NCBI RefSeq assembly: GCF_003966225.1
Contig: NZ_RXNU01000022.1
Location: forward strand, 1-47,034
Reading direction: 5' to 3'
DNA: 47,034 bases
Source: Shewanella canadensis
GTDB lineage: Bacteria; Pseudomonadota; Gammaproteobacteria; Enterobacterales; Shewanellaceae
The notes under the pieces are model-generated. The model was not told where the DNA came from. It saw only the letters and a program-made list of their open reading frames with translations, and searched no databases. Each line of letters opens with the position of its first letter. The first letter of the stretch is position 1. This document shows, piece by piece, positions 8,527 through 17,061 of this stretch. A program made the translations under genes and the position numbers.

Positions 8527-8736
8527 TTTCTAGTTTGTTACTTTAGAGGACGAACCCTATAATTCACCTCGTTTTCTGGAAGTGTCTGCTTGGCAGATTT
8601 GAAAACAAGAACTCTTAATTCCCGTGTTTACACGTGAATTTTATCCCTGGTTCTTATGCTTGACTTCCTTCCTTCAATTTGTTGATTGCAATGCACATTT
8701 TGCAGCCCATTTAATTTATTAAGTGGGCTTTTTTTT
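8527..8736 (+). ncRNA. Candidate structured small RNA, about 210 nt, family not recognised
   Basis: A stand-alone unit between two minus-strand genes: promoter at 8490-8520, no open reading frame worth calling, then a strong intrinsic terminator at 8705-8736. Inside are a short hairpin TCTGC/GCAGA (8584-8596) and a longer irregular one in which AAGAAC, AATTC and CGTGT pair with ACACG, GAATT and GTTCTT (8608-8654). No gene follows on the plus strand for over 1.1 kb, so it is not a leader. It does not match my memory of 6S, Spot 42, GcvB, CsrB or 4.5S RNA. The 5' end is inferred from the promoter only. Confidence 0.55.
8705..8736 (+). terminator. Intrinsic terminator of the orphan small RNA
   Basis: GCCCA and TTAAT pair with ATTAA and TGGGC in one nearly continuous stem (8705-8728), followed by eight T (8729-8736). 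Confidence 0.85.
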
Positions 8737-8789
8737 ATCCAAAATTCTTGCTTTGCTTTCCAAACTTTTAAACCTAAGCATACGTGTAT

Positions 8790-8815
8790 AAAAAAGCCCA
8801 ACACTAAGGTTGGGC
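8790..8815 (-). terminator. Intrinsic terminator of motY
   Basis: GCCCAAC/GTTGGGC stem with a 6-nt loop, followed on the minus strand by six T. It lies about 60 bp beyond the motY stop. Confidence 0.8.
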
Positions 8816-8873
8816 ATAGTCTGTTGCTTCTCTGTTTAGATATGAATATCTAAGGAGTTCTCGCAAAGCGAAT

Positions 8874-9743
8874 CTACAGAGGTTTACTAATTCTAATAAC
8901 GACTCGCCTGTTTCTGGAGCGTTCATCGATTGTATCGTTTGATGCCACATGATGGCGTTCACCATGACCGACGGTATGAATTCTCTCTTGTGTGATCCCC
9001 GCCGACAGGAAGAAGTTCTTTACAGAATCCGCTCTCTCCTCGGATACTTTTTGGTTAATTGAGCGGCCACCGTAACTATCGGTGTAAGCATCGATCAATA
9101 CCAATTCAACCTCAGGATCGTAGGCTAGGTACTCTTGAATTTTAGCAATCTGCGCCTTGGCGTAGCGAGTCAACTCCGCACCACCAAACTCATAGGTCAA
9201 AACGGTAAACGCAATATCATCAAAACTGTACGGCAACAAACCCGCTAAGCAAGATTTAAATTCACCATATTTTCGGTTGAAGTTCACGGCCGATAACCCA
9301 ACCGCAATTTTATTTGCTCGGTTATACCAGTCTGCATAATAGAAGGTGGGCTGCATCCCTCTCTCCAACTCGGCTAACATAGACCAGGCCGCATTTCTTG
9401 GTACTTCCCCACTAAAATACTTCTGATAACTGAGCTCGGTTATCTCTTTAGAGAGAATTCCGGGGCGCCACGCGGGAGCCAAGCTCATTAACTTAGCCTG
9501 AGTCACTTGATCTGGTTTAACCCACATATCTAAACTGAAATTCAGATTATGGTTTTTGCCTGCTGTGCTTGTAAATACCGCTTTGCCATAGGAGGGAATA
9601 TCATGCTCAAGACGGCATATAATTGGGGTATTGTCGCTGAGCTTCCATTGGGATTGATCGAGAGAGGCAACATAATGACGCAACTCTGCATTAGCAAAAA
9701 AAGGCATACACAGTGTCAACGCCAACAATACTCTAAGCCACAT
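8874..9743 (-). CDS. motY: Sodium-type polar flagellar motor protein MotY
   Basis: Periplasmic T-ring component that helps anchor the stator around sodium-driven polar flagella in Vibrio and relatives. The product has a signal peptide (MWLRVLLALTLCMPFFANA), an N-terminal domain to about residue 150 and a C-terminal OmpA-like peptidoglycan-binding domain (VELVLIDAYTDSYGG, then RADSVKNFF and ERSRNRRVVI). I take the ATG at 9743 (289 residues); a GTG at 9752 is possible. The divergent neighbour is rnt, the same pairing seen in Vibrio, which supports MotY over a generic OmpA-family protein. Confidence 0.87.
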   Translation of the reverse strand: MWLRVLLALTLCMPFFANAELRHYVASLDQSQWKLSDNTPIICRLEHDIPSYGKAVFTSTAGKNHNLNFSLDMWVKPDQVTQAKLMSLAPAWRPGILSKEITELSYQKYFSGEVPRNAAWSMLAELERGMQPTFYYADWYNRANKIAVGLSAVNFNRKYGEFKSCLAGLLPYSFDDIAFTVLTYEFGGAELTRYAKAQIAKIQEYLAYDPEVELVLIDAYTDSYGGRSINQKVSEERADSVKNFFLSAGITQERIHTVGHGERHHVASNDTIDERSRNRRVVIRISKPL

Positions 9744-9884
9744 ACACAGCACTCTTATTAATTCTATTACTTAAAGCTATCGGCACATTTATCTATACCT
9801 TTAGCTCATAATATGAACATTCGAACATGACAGCAATACCCAGTTGCAGCATAATAGCGGCCTGCTAACTATTTGGACATTTTA

Positions 9885-10556
9885 ATGAGCGAAATTTGCG
9901 ACGCCAATAAATTAAATCACCGTTTTCGAGGCTATTTTCCCGTTGTCATCGATGTTGAGACAGCCGGGTTCAATGCCCAAACAGATGCGTTGCTTGAAAT
10001 CGCCGTCACCATGCTAAAAATGGATGATGAAGGTGTACTCGGTTTAGACAAGACTCTGCACTACCATATCGAACCTTTTGAGGGGGCAAACCTTGAACCC
10101 GAAGCACTCGCTTTTACCGGTATCGATCCAACTAACCCGCTTCGTGGTGCTGTCAGCGAAAAAGAAGCATTCTTAGAGATCTTTAAAGAAGTTAAGAAAG
10201 CACAAAAAGCCGCTGGCTGTCACCGCAGTATAATCGTAGCGCATAATGCGGCATTCGATCATGGCTTTGTTTCAAAAGCTGTCGAACGTAACGGACTGAA
10301 AAGAACACCTTTCCATCCTTTTGCCACCTTCGATACTGCCACTCTGGCGGGATTAGCCATCGGGCATACGGTCCTTGCAAAAGCCTGTTCAATTGCCGGC
10401 ATTCCCTTCGATAATAATGAAGCCCATTCGGCCTTGTATGATACCGAACGCACCGCAGAACTTTTTTGCTTAATCGTTAACCGTTGGAAGGCATTAGGCG
10501 GTTGGCCATTAGCCACGCCCGATGAGTCGACACTCGAAACTGAAAATGAAGCGTAA
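9885..10556 (+). CDS. rnt: Ribonuclease T
   Basis: 3'-5' exoribonuclease of the DEDD family that trims tRNA and other stable RNA 3' ends. The 223-residue product shows the exonuclease motifs: VIDVETAGFNAQTD (first Asp/Glu pair), HNAAFDHGF (second) and HSALYDTERT (third). I start at the ATG at 9885; a TTG at 9873 would add four residues. Escherichia coli RNase T has 215 residues. Divergent from motY with about 140 bp between, and followed by a terminator. Confidence 0.95.
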   Translation: MSEICDANKLNHRFRGYFPVVIDVETAGFNAQTDALLEIAVTMLKMDDEGVLGLDKTLHYHIEPFEGANLEPEALAFTGIDPTNPLRGAVSEKEAFLEIFKEVKKAQKAAGCHRSIIVAHNAAFDHGFVSKAVERNGLKRTPFHPFATFDTATLAGLAIGHTVLAKACSIAGIPFDNNEAHSALYDTERTAELFCLIVNRWKALGGWPLATPDESTLETENEA

Positions 10557-10611
10557 CGAACTTACTGTAATAGCATATTAGTGCCATACACGAATGATGC
10601 GCACAAAAAAA

Positions 10612-10634
10612 GCCAGTGAATCCACTGGCTTTTT
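10612..10634. terminator. Terminator shared by rnt and the YbaK-like gene
   Basis: GCCAGTG/CACTGGC stem with loop AATC and T5 on the plus strand. Seven A precede the stem, so it can also act on the minus strand. It lies between the two converging genes. Confidence 0.85.
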
Positions 10635-10644
10635 ACTATCCAAC

Positions 10645-11166
10645 TCATATCCACCTATCTCGACTCGACCTTTCCCACAAGCGTGGTGCCCCCATATTAG
10701 CCCCCTGAATATTCCCATGAGGCGCTTTAGCGACGAGTTTTGCATATTCCGAAGCATTCAGTTTTAGCAAATTCTCATGATCGCCAGACTCAATATAGAC
10801 AGGTTCAGCGGTTAACAAGCTGTCATCTACCAGCATTGGCATTTGATAAGCACGCCCAATCGCCGGTATCGCGCCTTTAACACAATCAGGAAACAGATCC
10901 TTCAGCTTGCGCTCACTGACTAAGTGATAATTTTTACCCATAAGGTTGTCAACCTCGGCTAGTGACACCCGCTTATTAGCAGGCAATGAAGCCATCAAGT
11001 ACTCTCCATCATCATCTTGTAACACCACAGCTTTACTCACCCTAGCTGCGGGTAGATGGGCAGAACGAGACGAATCGAGTGATGTTTGGGTGCGACGATG
11101 CTCCACATGTTCGAAATGTACATGCTCTTTATCGAGGTACTCATTAAGTGTGATTGCAATGGCCAT
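10645..11166 (-). CDS. YbaK/EbsC-type aminoacyl-tRNA deacylase domain protein
   Basis: Predicted trans-editing enzyme that hydrolyses mischarged tRNA (the family includes YbaK and ProX). The 173-residue product contains the domain at about 15-140, with the conserved Lys in ARVSKAVVL and the segment VKGAIPAIG. The frame extends upstream to 11217, but a strong AGGAGG 5 nt before the ATG at 11166 fixes the start there. The C-terminal tail of about 35 residues (QGANMGAPRLWERSS) lies outside the domain. Substrate specificity cannot be read from the sequence. Confidence 0.85.
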   Translation of the reverse strand: MAIAITLNEYLDKEHVHFEHVEHRRTQTSLDSSRSAHLPAARVSKAVVLQDDDGEYLMASLPANKRVSLAEVDNLMGKNYHLVSERKLKDLFPDCVKGAIPAIGRAYQMPMLVDDSLLTAEPVYIESGDHENLLKLNASEYAKLVAKAPHGNIQGANMGAPRLWERSSRDRWI

Positions 11167-11286
11167 AAAAACCTCCTTCGCTATAGAAAGAATAAGCTCC
11201 ACAGTGGATTTGATCAAGCTAAGCCGCCCAATATTAACCGGGGCTTTGGCATTTATATGGGTCAGGAATTAAACAAAAAAAGAGAT

Positions 11287-11316
11287 AAAAAAAGCCAGTT
11301 GCTAAAAACAACTGGC
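11287..11316 (-). terminator. Intrinsic terminator of the peroxiredoxin gene
   Basis: GCCAGTTG/CAACTGGC stem of 8 bp with a 7-nt loop, followed on the minus strand by seven T. It lies between the peroxiredoxin stop and the YbaK-like gene. Confidence 0.85.
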
Positions 11317-11381
11317 TTAATAAAAACTGTCCGAAAAGGCTAAGACCTTCCCATAATTATTACTCGATAAATATCAAGAAA

Positions 11382-11987
11382 TTATAGAGCGTCAGCATTG
11401 TCAGTCAGGTAAGATGCTACGCCTTCAGGGCTTGCGTCCATACCTTTATCACCCTTCTCCCAACCCGCTGGGCATACATCACCGTGCTCTTCATGGAATT
11501 GAAGTGCATCGATCATACGCAGCATCTCATCAACGTTACGACCTAATGGAAGATCGTTAACGACCTGGTGACGAACCTGGCCTTCTTTGTCGATAAGGAA
11601 AGAGCCACGGAAAGCAACACCCGCTTCAGGATGCTCAACATCATAGGCTTTACAGATCTCATGCTTAACGTCAGCAACCAGTGTGTACTGAACAGGACCG
11701 ATCCCGCCTTCAGCAACTGGAGTGTTACGCCATGCATTATGAGTGAACTGAGAATCGATAGAGACACCAATCACTTCTACACCACGTTTCTTGAACTCTT
11801 CAATACGGTGATCGAATGCAATCAGTTCAGATGGACAAACGAAAGTGAAATCAAGTGGGTAGAAAAAAACTACCGTTGGCTTGCCTTTAATCGCTTCGCT
11901 AAGGTTAAAGCTATCTACGATTTCGCCATTACCAAGTACAGCTGCGGCAGTGAAGTCAGGTGCCGGACGGCCTACTAATACGCTCAT
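11382..11987 (-). CDS. Typical 2-Cys peroxiredoxin (AhpC/TSA family)
   Basis: Thiol peroxidase that reduces hydrogen peroxide and organic peroxides. The 201-residue product has the peroxidatic Cys51 in FTFVCPSE and the resolving Cys172 in DVCPAGW, the arrangement of typical dimeric 2-Cys enzymes. The family's catalytic Thr (PLDFTFVC) is also present. GGAG lies 7 nt before the ATG. A promoter with a perfect TATAAT lies at 12041-12068. No reductase partner such as AhpF is adjacent, so thioredoxin is the likely reductant (inference). Confidence 0.95.
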   Translation of the reverse strand: MSVLVGRPAPDFTAAAVLGNGEIVDSFNLSEAIKGKPTVVFFYPLDFTFVCPSELIAFDHRIEEFKKRGVEVIGVSIDSQFTHNAWRNTPVAEGGIGPVQYTLVADVKHEICKAYDVEHPEAGVAFRGSFLIDKEGQVRHQVVNDLPLGRNVDEMLRMIDALQFHEEHGDVCPAGWEKGDKGMDASPEGVASYLTDNADAL

Positions 11988-12040
11988 TTTATATCTCCAT
12001 CTATGGATTGAAAAAACGTTTTTCGTTTATATCTTATGGC

Positions 12041-12068
12041 ATTATAGGCAGTGTTTAGACAGGCACAA
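12041..12068 (-). promoter_or_regulatory. Predicted promoter of the peroxiredoxin gene
   Basis: On the minus strand a perfect TATAAT (12041-12046) follows a weak -35 TTGTGC (12063-12068) with a 16-nt spacer. The leader is about 45 nt. I do not see a convincing OxyR site. Confidence 0.5.
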
Positions 12069-12297
12069 GCTATTTGGGATCAATATCACCTTTTTTAAAT
12101 GATTATTCATCTTGGCGTATAATAACTCGCCTTAATGACCTTACGCCTATTGATGTTATTCACAGTTCGCCTCACTATTTTCCACACAGACTTAACATAA
12201 CCGAACTTTTGTCAGATAAATCCTCTCTATACTGGACAAGCCTGCCCGGGCAGGCAAAAATGGCGCTTAATCTAACGGTAATAAAGAATTTATTGAT

Positions 12298-13617
12298 ATG
12301 AACGCAGTTGTCATCGCTGTTTGCCTAATGCTGGGTCTTAGTTTAGCCAGGGTAAATGTCGTCATAGCACTCACCATAAGTGCGCTTGTTGCAGGTCTTG
12401 TTGGAGGCATGGATCTTCAACAAACCGTAGATGCATTCAACACAGGCTTAGGAGGCGGAGCGCAAATAGCATTAAGCTATGCCCTTCTCGGTGCCTTTGC
12501 CGTTGCACTATCTCACTCAGGACTCACGACACTGATCTCTAAAAAGGTCATTTCGACACTTGGGAAAAATCACAACTCGACCAATATGAATCGGGTACGT
12601 TGGACGCTATTATTGTCCATACTCGCAATGGCAGTTTCTTCGCAAAACCTGCTTCCTATTCATATCGCATTTATTCCTATCTTGATCCCGCCCCTACTTC
12701 ATGTCATGTCAAAGCTACAACTTGACCGTAGATTGGTGGCCTGTGTACTCACCTTCGGCTTAGTGACCACCTATATGATCTTACCCGTCGGCTTTGGTGG
12801 TATCTTCCTGAATGATATTTTGTTGGCTAACCTTAACAGCAATAACCTTCATGCGGTGCGAGAGCAGATCCCGACAGCAATGTTGATCCCGGCACTTGGA
12901 ATGATCACAGGTTTATTGATAGCGGTATTTATCACATACCGTAAGCCACGTGAGTATAAAGAGGAGTTAATTTTAGCCGCCGAGCCCGAAGAGGGGGTCA
13001 ATAGCCGCAATATCGCCATTGCCGCCGTAGCGATAGTCTCTACACTCGCAGTACAACTGATCACCGGATCGATGATTTTTGGTGCCTTAATTGGTTTTAT
13101 CATCTTTAGTTTCTCCGGTGCTCTTAAGCACGTCGCCGATCAGGATGTCTTCAATCAAGGCGTGAGAATGATGGCCAATATCGGCTTTATCATGATCTCT
13201 GCCGCGGGCTTTGCCGCTGTGGTAAAGGAAACCGGCGATGTGAGCAGTTTAGTCAGCTCTTTGAGTGACATTATTGGTGATAATAAAGCGCTCGCCGCGT
13301 TCCTCATGCTGTTGGTTGGTCTGCTTATCACCATGGGAATTGGTTCATCATTTTCGACGATTCCCATTATTGCCACCATCTATGTCCCGTTAGCCATGAG
13401 TTTCGGCTTCTCGGTAACGGCAACCATCGCATTAGTCGGCACTGCTGCAGCGCTGGGAGATGCGGGCTCACCGGCATCAGATTCGACCTTAGGGCCAACC
13501 GCCGGCTTAAATGCCGATGGACAGCACGACCACATCAGAGACAGTGTGATCCCAACATTCATCCACTACAACATTCCTCTGTTGGTATTTGGTTGGATTG
13601 CGGCTATGGTGCTTTAA
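12298..13617 (+). CDS. NhaC-family Na+/H+ antiporter-like membrane protein
   Basis: Inner-membrane transporter of the ion-transporter superfamily, predicted to exchange Na+ for H+. The 439-residue product is hydrophobic throughout, with roughly 11-12 membrane segments. The motif GDAGSPASDSTLGPTAGL near residues 385-402 and the internal SSQNLLPIHIAFIP are typical of the group often labelled sodium:proton antiporter. Some relatives are annotated as amino-acid transporters, so the substrate is open. No strong Shine-Dalgarno precedes the ATG. A TATAAT-like element at about 12119 could drive it with a long leader. The heptamer array starts 5 bp after the stop. Confidence 0.82.
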   Translation: MNAVVIAVCLMLGLSLARVNVVIALTISALVAGLVGGMDLQQTVDAFNTGLGGGAQIALSYALLGAFAVALSHSGLTTLISKKVISTLGKNHNSTNMNRVRWTLLLSILAMAVSSQNLLPIHIAFIPILIPPLLHVMSKLQLDRRLVACVLTFGLVTTYMILPVGFGGIFLNDILLANLNSNNLHAVREQIPTAMLIPALGMITGLLIAVFITYRKPREYKEELILAAEPEEGVNSRNIAIAAVAIVSTLAVQLITGSMIFGALIGFIIFSFSGALKHVADQDVFNQGVRMMANIGFIMISAAGFAAVVKETGDVSSLVSSLSDIIGDNKALAAFLMLLVGLLITMGIGSSFSTIPIIATIYVPLAMSFGFSVTATIALVGTAAALGDAGSPASDSTLGPTAGLNADGQHDHIRDSVIPTFIHYNIPLLVFGWIAAMVL

Positions 13618-13621
13618 GTTA

Positions 13622-13742
13622 AGGTTCTAGGTTCTAGGTTCTAGGTTCTAGGTTCTAGGTTCTAGGTTCTAGGTTCTAGGTTCTAGGTTCTAGGTTCTAG
13701 GTTCTAGGTTCTAGGTTCTAGGTTCTAGGTTCTAGGTTCTAG
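13622..13742. repeat. Perfect heptamer tandem repeat, unit AGGTTCT, 17.3 copies
   Basis: 121 bp of uninterrupted 7-bp units, with no base change visible. It lies between the antiporter stop (13617) and the terminator at 13761, so slippage would alter the 3' untranslated region and not the protein. Every unit junction creates the tetranucleotide CTAG, which is usually rare in gammaproteobacterial DNA. Confidence 0.98.
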
Positions 13743-13760
13743 CAAAAATGAAAAATAAAA

Positions 13761-13783
13761 AAGGAGCCAATTGGCTCCTTTTT
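13761..13783. terminator. Bidirectional terminator between the antiporter gene and upp
   Basis: GGAGCC/GGCTCC stem around AATT, T5 on the plus strand and an A-run before the stem. It serves the antiporter gene on the plus strand and probably upp on the minus strand. Confidence 0.8.
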
Positions 13784-13854
13784 GTTTAACGAAACAGAAT
13801 TTCAAAACCAGAGTACTAAAACCAAAGCATTAAAACAGAGTCTCGATAATATCT

Positions 13855-14481
13855 TTATTTAGTTCCGAAAATCTTATCGCCCGCATCACCAAGACCAGGA
13901 AGAATATATCCCTGCTCGTTCAAACAACGGTCGATAGAAGCGGTATAAAGCTCTACATCCGGGTGTGCTTTTCTAAGTGCTTCAACACCTTCCGGAGCAG
14001 CAACCAAGACGAGTGCCTTAATTTCTGTACAACCACGATCTTTTAGAAGATCGATAGTTGAAATCATAGAACCACCGGTTGCCAGCATAGGATCGACAAC
14101 CAAAGCGATACGTGAAGGCATATCACTGGCAAGCTTCTCGAAATATGGCACAGGCTCGAGCGTTTCTTCATCACGGTACATACCAACCACTGAGATACGT
14201 GCACTTGGAATGTTTTCAAGAACACCATCCATCATGCCAAGACCTGCACGAAGAATGGGAACTACAGTGACTTTCTTGCCCTTTATTTGCTCAATCTCAA
14301 CAGGACCGTTCCAACCTTCAATTGTCACAGTTTCTGTCGCAAAATCAGCTGTTGCTTCGTAGGTCAATAAACTTCCGACCTCAGCGGCTAACTCACGGAA
14401 ACGTTTAGTGCTGATATCTCCCGCACGCATTAGTCCAATTTTATGACGCACTAAAGGATGCTTAACCTCAACAACTTTCAT
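13855..14481 (-). CDS. upp: Uracil phosphoribosyltransferase
   Basis: Salvage enzyme converting uracil and PRPP to UMP. From the ATG at 14481 the protein has 208 residues, the same as Escherichia coli Upp. AGGAG sits 6 nt upstream, so the longer frame to 14523 is not used. The PRPP-binding loop is visible as VVDPMLATGGS, and the C-terminal YILPGLGDAGDKIFGTK matches the family's uracil-binding end. Divergent from purM, as in enteric bacteria. Confidence 0.97.
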   Translation of the reverse strand: MKVVEVKHPLVRHKIGLMRAGDISTKRFRELAAEVGSLLTYEATADFATETVTIEGWNGPVEIEQIKGKKVTVVPILRAGLGMMDGVLENIPSARISVVGMYRDEETLEPVPYFEKLASDMPSRIALVVDPMLATGGSMISTIDLLKDRGCTEIKALVLVAAPEGVEALRKAHPDVELYTASIDRCLNEQGYILPGLGDAGDKIFGTK

Positions 14482-14638
14482 CTTCTTCTCCTGATTTTTG
14501 ACGTGTATAACAAGCAAATTCATACGATTTTAGATGATTTGTTCAAAATGGAAAACATAAAGTTTCAAAAACACGATAAATCGTGACCAATGTCTGTTCT
14601 ATATATGAAAAACTTCGCTTTCGAGGCCTGTCACAAAC

Positions 14639-14647
14639 TGTTAGAAT
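14639..14647 (+). promoter_or_regulatory. Predicted extended -10 promoter of purMN
   Basis: TGTTAGAAT fits an extended -10 element 57 bp before the purM start codon. There is no clear -35. I looked for a PurR-type operator in 14524-14703 and found no convincing one. Confidence 0.4.
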
Positions 14648-14703
14648 AGCGCCGCATAAAATCCAATAACTATACTGTACCTACTGTACCCGAGAGGATC
14701 TTC

Positions 14704-15741
14704 GTGAGCACTCCTACCCAGCTGAGCTATAAAGATGCAGGTGTTGATATCGACGCCGGTAATGCACTTGTTGATAATATTAAAACTGCAGTGAAACGTA
14801 CCCACCGTCCAGAAGTTATGGGCAACCTAGGTGGATTTGGTGCTCTTTGTGAGTTACCAACTAAGTACAAACACCCGGTTCTTGTTTCTGGTACCGATGG
14901 TGTCGGCACTAAACTCAGATTAGCCATTGACCATAAGAAGCATGACACCGTAGGTATTGACCTTGTTGCTATGTGCTCTAACGATTTAATCGTGTCAGGT
15001 GCTGAGCCACTCTTCTTCCTCGACTACTATGCCACAGGCAAACTAGACGTTGAAGCGGCCACCGCTGTCGTGAAAGGCATTGCTGAGGGTTGTGTACAAT
15101 CTGGCTGTGCATTAATCGGTGGTGAAACAGCTGAAATGCCAGGTATGTATGAAGGCGATGACTACGACTTAGCAGGCTTCTGTGTTGGCGTCGTCGAAAA
15201 AGCAGACATTATCGATGGCACGAAGGTTGTAGCTGGTGATTCACTCATCGCCTTAGCATCGAGCGGACCTCACTCAAATGGCTTCTCACTCATTCGTAAA
15301 GTACTCGAAGTAAGCGAAGCCGATCCTCAACTAAATCTTGAGGGTAAACCACTTATTGACCACCTGCTTGAACCCACAAAAATCTATGTTAAGTCGCTAC
15401 TCAAGCTACTCGAACAAACAGATGTTCATGCAATGGCCCATATTACTGGCGGCGGATTCTGGGAAAATATCCCACGTGTGCTTCCAGAAGATTGTAAAGC
15501 CGTAGTAAAAGGCGACTCATGGCAGTGGCCTACCGTTTTCAATTGGTTAATGGAAAACGGTAACATTGCTGAATTTGAAATGTACCGCACATTCAACTGT
15601 GGCGTAGGTATGGTTGTTGCCTTACCTAGTGACAAAGTTGATGCTGCACTAACGCTGCTCAATGCCGAAGGTGAAAAAGCCTGGCTAATCGGTGACATTG
15701 CCAAGCGCAATGGTGATGAAGAGCAAGTGGAGATCCTGTAA
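14704..15741 (+). CDS. purM: Phosphoribosylformylglycinamidine cyclo-ligase (AIR synthetase)
   Basis: Fifth step of purine synthesis, closing the imidazole ring to AIR with ATP. The 345-residue product shows the family segments SYKDAGVDIDAGN near the N-terminus, GTDGVGTKL (substrate/ATP loop), GGETAEMPG and HITGGGFWENIPR. The start is a GTG with GAGAGG upstream. Its stop overlaps the purN ATG by one base (TAATG), so the pair is translationally coupled. Confidence 0.98.
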   Translation: MSTPTQLSYKDAGVDIDAGNALVDNIKTAVKRTHRPEVMGNLGGFGALCELPTKYKHPVLVSGTDGVGTKLRLAIDHKKHDTVGIDLVAMCSNDLIVSGAEPLFFLDYYATGKLDVEAATAVVKGIAEGCVQSGCALIGGETAEMPGMYEGDDYDLAGFCVGVVEKADIIDGTKVVAGDSLIALASSGPHSNGFSLIRKVLEVSEADPQLNLEGKPLIDHLLEPTKIYVKSLLKLLEQTDVHAMAHITGGGFWENIPRVLPEDCKAVVKGDSWQWPTVFNWLMENGNIAEFEMYRTFNCGVGMVVALPSDKVDAALTLLNAEGEKAWLIGDIAKRNGDEEQVEIL

Positions 15742-16385
15742 TGTCCAAAAGCTGTCGCGTATTAGTATTAATCTCTGGTAATGGTAGTAATCTACAAGCC
15801 ATTATCGATGGGTGTGATGATAACCTTGAAGCCGATGTCGTTGGCGTTATCAGCAACAAATCTGATGCTTACGGTCTTATCCGCGCCCACCAAAATGAGA
15901 TTGATACCAGTTGTGTGATTGCTCATAAAGACGAAACTCGTGTTGAGTATGGCGCTCGCTTAAAACTTGCCATATCGAAGTACCAGCCTGATCTGATTGT
16001 TTTGGCTGGTTTTATGCGCATCTTAAGTGACGAGTTTGTACAAAGCTATGAAGGGAAAATGATCAACATTCACCCTTCTCTCCTGCCTAAGTACCCCGGA
16101 CTCAATACACATCAACGTGCCATCGATGCGAGTGATAAAGAACACGGTGCCAGCGTACACTTTGTGACGCCCGAACTCGATTCAGGTCCCGTGATCCTGC
16201 AGGCTAAAGTGCCCGTTTACGGCGAGGATACCACAGAGGTCTTGGCTGAGCGCGTGAACCAGCAAGAGCTTGCTATCTACCCTATGGTCGTTAAGTGGTT
16301 TAGCCAAGGACGACTAAAAATGGCTGATGGTGCCGCTTATCTCGACGACATTCGTCTCGATGAAGCAGGCTATGCGGCTGACTAA
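15741..16385 (+). CDS. purN: Phosphoribosylglycinamide formyltransferase
   Basis: Third step of purine synthesis, moving a formyl group from 10-formyltetrahydrofolate to GAR. The 214-residue product has the N-terminal GNGSNLQA, the folate-site segment LAGFMRILS and the catalytic region INIHPSLLPKYPG with the family's Asn/His. The catalytic Asp lies in the segment VTPELDSGP. A one-base overlap with purM precedes it and an intrinsic terminator follows. Confidence 0.98.
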   Translation: MSKSCRVLVLISGNGSNLQAIIDGCDDNLEADVVGVISNKSDAYGLIRAHQNEIDTSCVIAHKDETRVEYGARLKLAISKYQPDLIVLAGFMRILSDEFVQSYEGKMINIHPSLLPKYPGLNTHQRAIDASDKEHGASVHFVTPELDSGPVILQAKVPVYGEDTTEVLAERVNQQELAIYPMVVKWFSQGRLKMADGAAYLDDIRLDEAGYAAD

Positions 16386-16435
16386 CGCTTCAGTCCGGTT
16401 GCATTAAAATAGCTATCACGCTATAAAACAAAAAA

Positions 16436-16467
16436 GACCTGAGGATTAGATTCTCGGGTCTTTTTTT
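16436..16467 (+). terminator. Intrinsic terminator of purMN
   Basis: GACCTGAG pairs with CTCGGGTC (one G-U pair), then seven T. It lies 50 bp after purN. Confidence 0.85.
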
Positions 16468-16616
16468 ATCTCTGCTCTTTCTCTAAGTCCTTTCTATACG
16501 CCCTTTATTTAAGTTCTTCATCAAATTTTTTATTTAAGTTTTTCACCTAAGTTCACTAAGACCAATAGTGATGTCTGATTTTAATTCTCCCTCTATTCTG
16601 GCTTCATATTTAAGGC

Positions 16617-16644
16617 TTATACCAATCGGTATTAAATATGGAGC
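16617..16644 (+). repeat. Dispersed intergenic motif, copy 1
   Basis: The segment containing TATACCAATC, then TATTAAATAT and GAGC recurs almost unchanged at 31138-31163, again 5' of a plus-strand gene. The two copies differ by one indel and a few bases. Confidence 0.55.
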
Positions 16645-16656
16645 ATTAGCAAAGAT

Positions 16657-17061
16657 ATGTTTTCAAAGTTTAAAGATGCGCTACCGGGCATGATGACGCT
16701 GAGGCTCATCAACAGCTTTAACGAGATCGCCAGTCATTCCAGCAGCCATAATTCGAATACGCATTGGCAAAGCCTGGTCGATCATGGCTACAACTTCTTA
16801 ATCTTCCCCAGCACAAGCTCACGATACGAAATAAGCAGCAGATATATCGATACAGTGCTTAGTCCTAGGGCATTCGGCGCCTATGTCAGCCTTCTGGTAC
16901 TCAATCACTGGGCGACCAAGATGTATGAGATGGAGGACAGGCGATTATCCCAATACTTCAGCTACCACTTTCATGACTCAAAACGTTACTTGGTCGACCA
17001 CTGCCAAGAGCTTAAGATTGATGCCTTCGAAGCTAACCTTGTGATTCGTTTAATCGAATAA
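16657..17061 (+). CDS. Hypothetical protein, 134 residues
   Basis: Not recognised. The predicted product is soluble, rich in Ser, Tyr and His, with no signal peptide or membrane helix. Local features are a Ser/His-rich segment (ASHSSSHNSNTHW, about 26-38) and a helical C-terminal half. The codon pattern looks like real coding sequence and the frame is longer than chance would favour in a gap. No strong Shine-Dalgarno precedes the ATG. It is separated from purMN by the terminator at 16436. A short dispersed motif lies at 16619-16644 just upstream. Confidence 0.6.
   Translation: MFSKFKDALPGMMTLRLINSFNEIASHSSSHNSNTHWQSLVDHGYNFLIFPSTSSRYEISSRYIDTVLSPRAFGAYVSLLVLNHWATKMYEMEDRRLSQYFSYHFHDSKRYLVDHCQELKIDAFEANLVIRLIE

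Noticed and set aside
14524..14703. PurR operator between upp and purM
   Set aside because: No sequence close enough to the enterobacterial palindrome was found.
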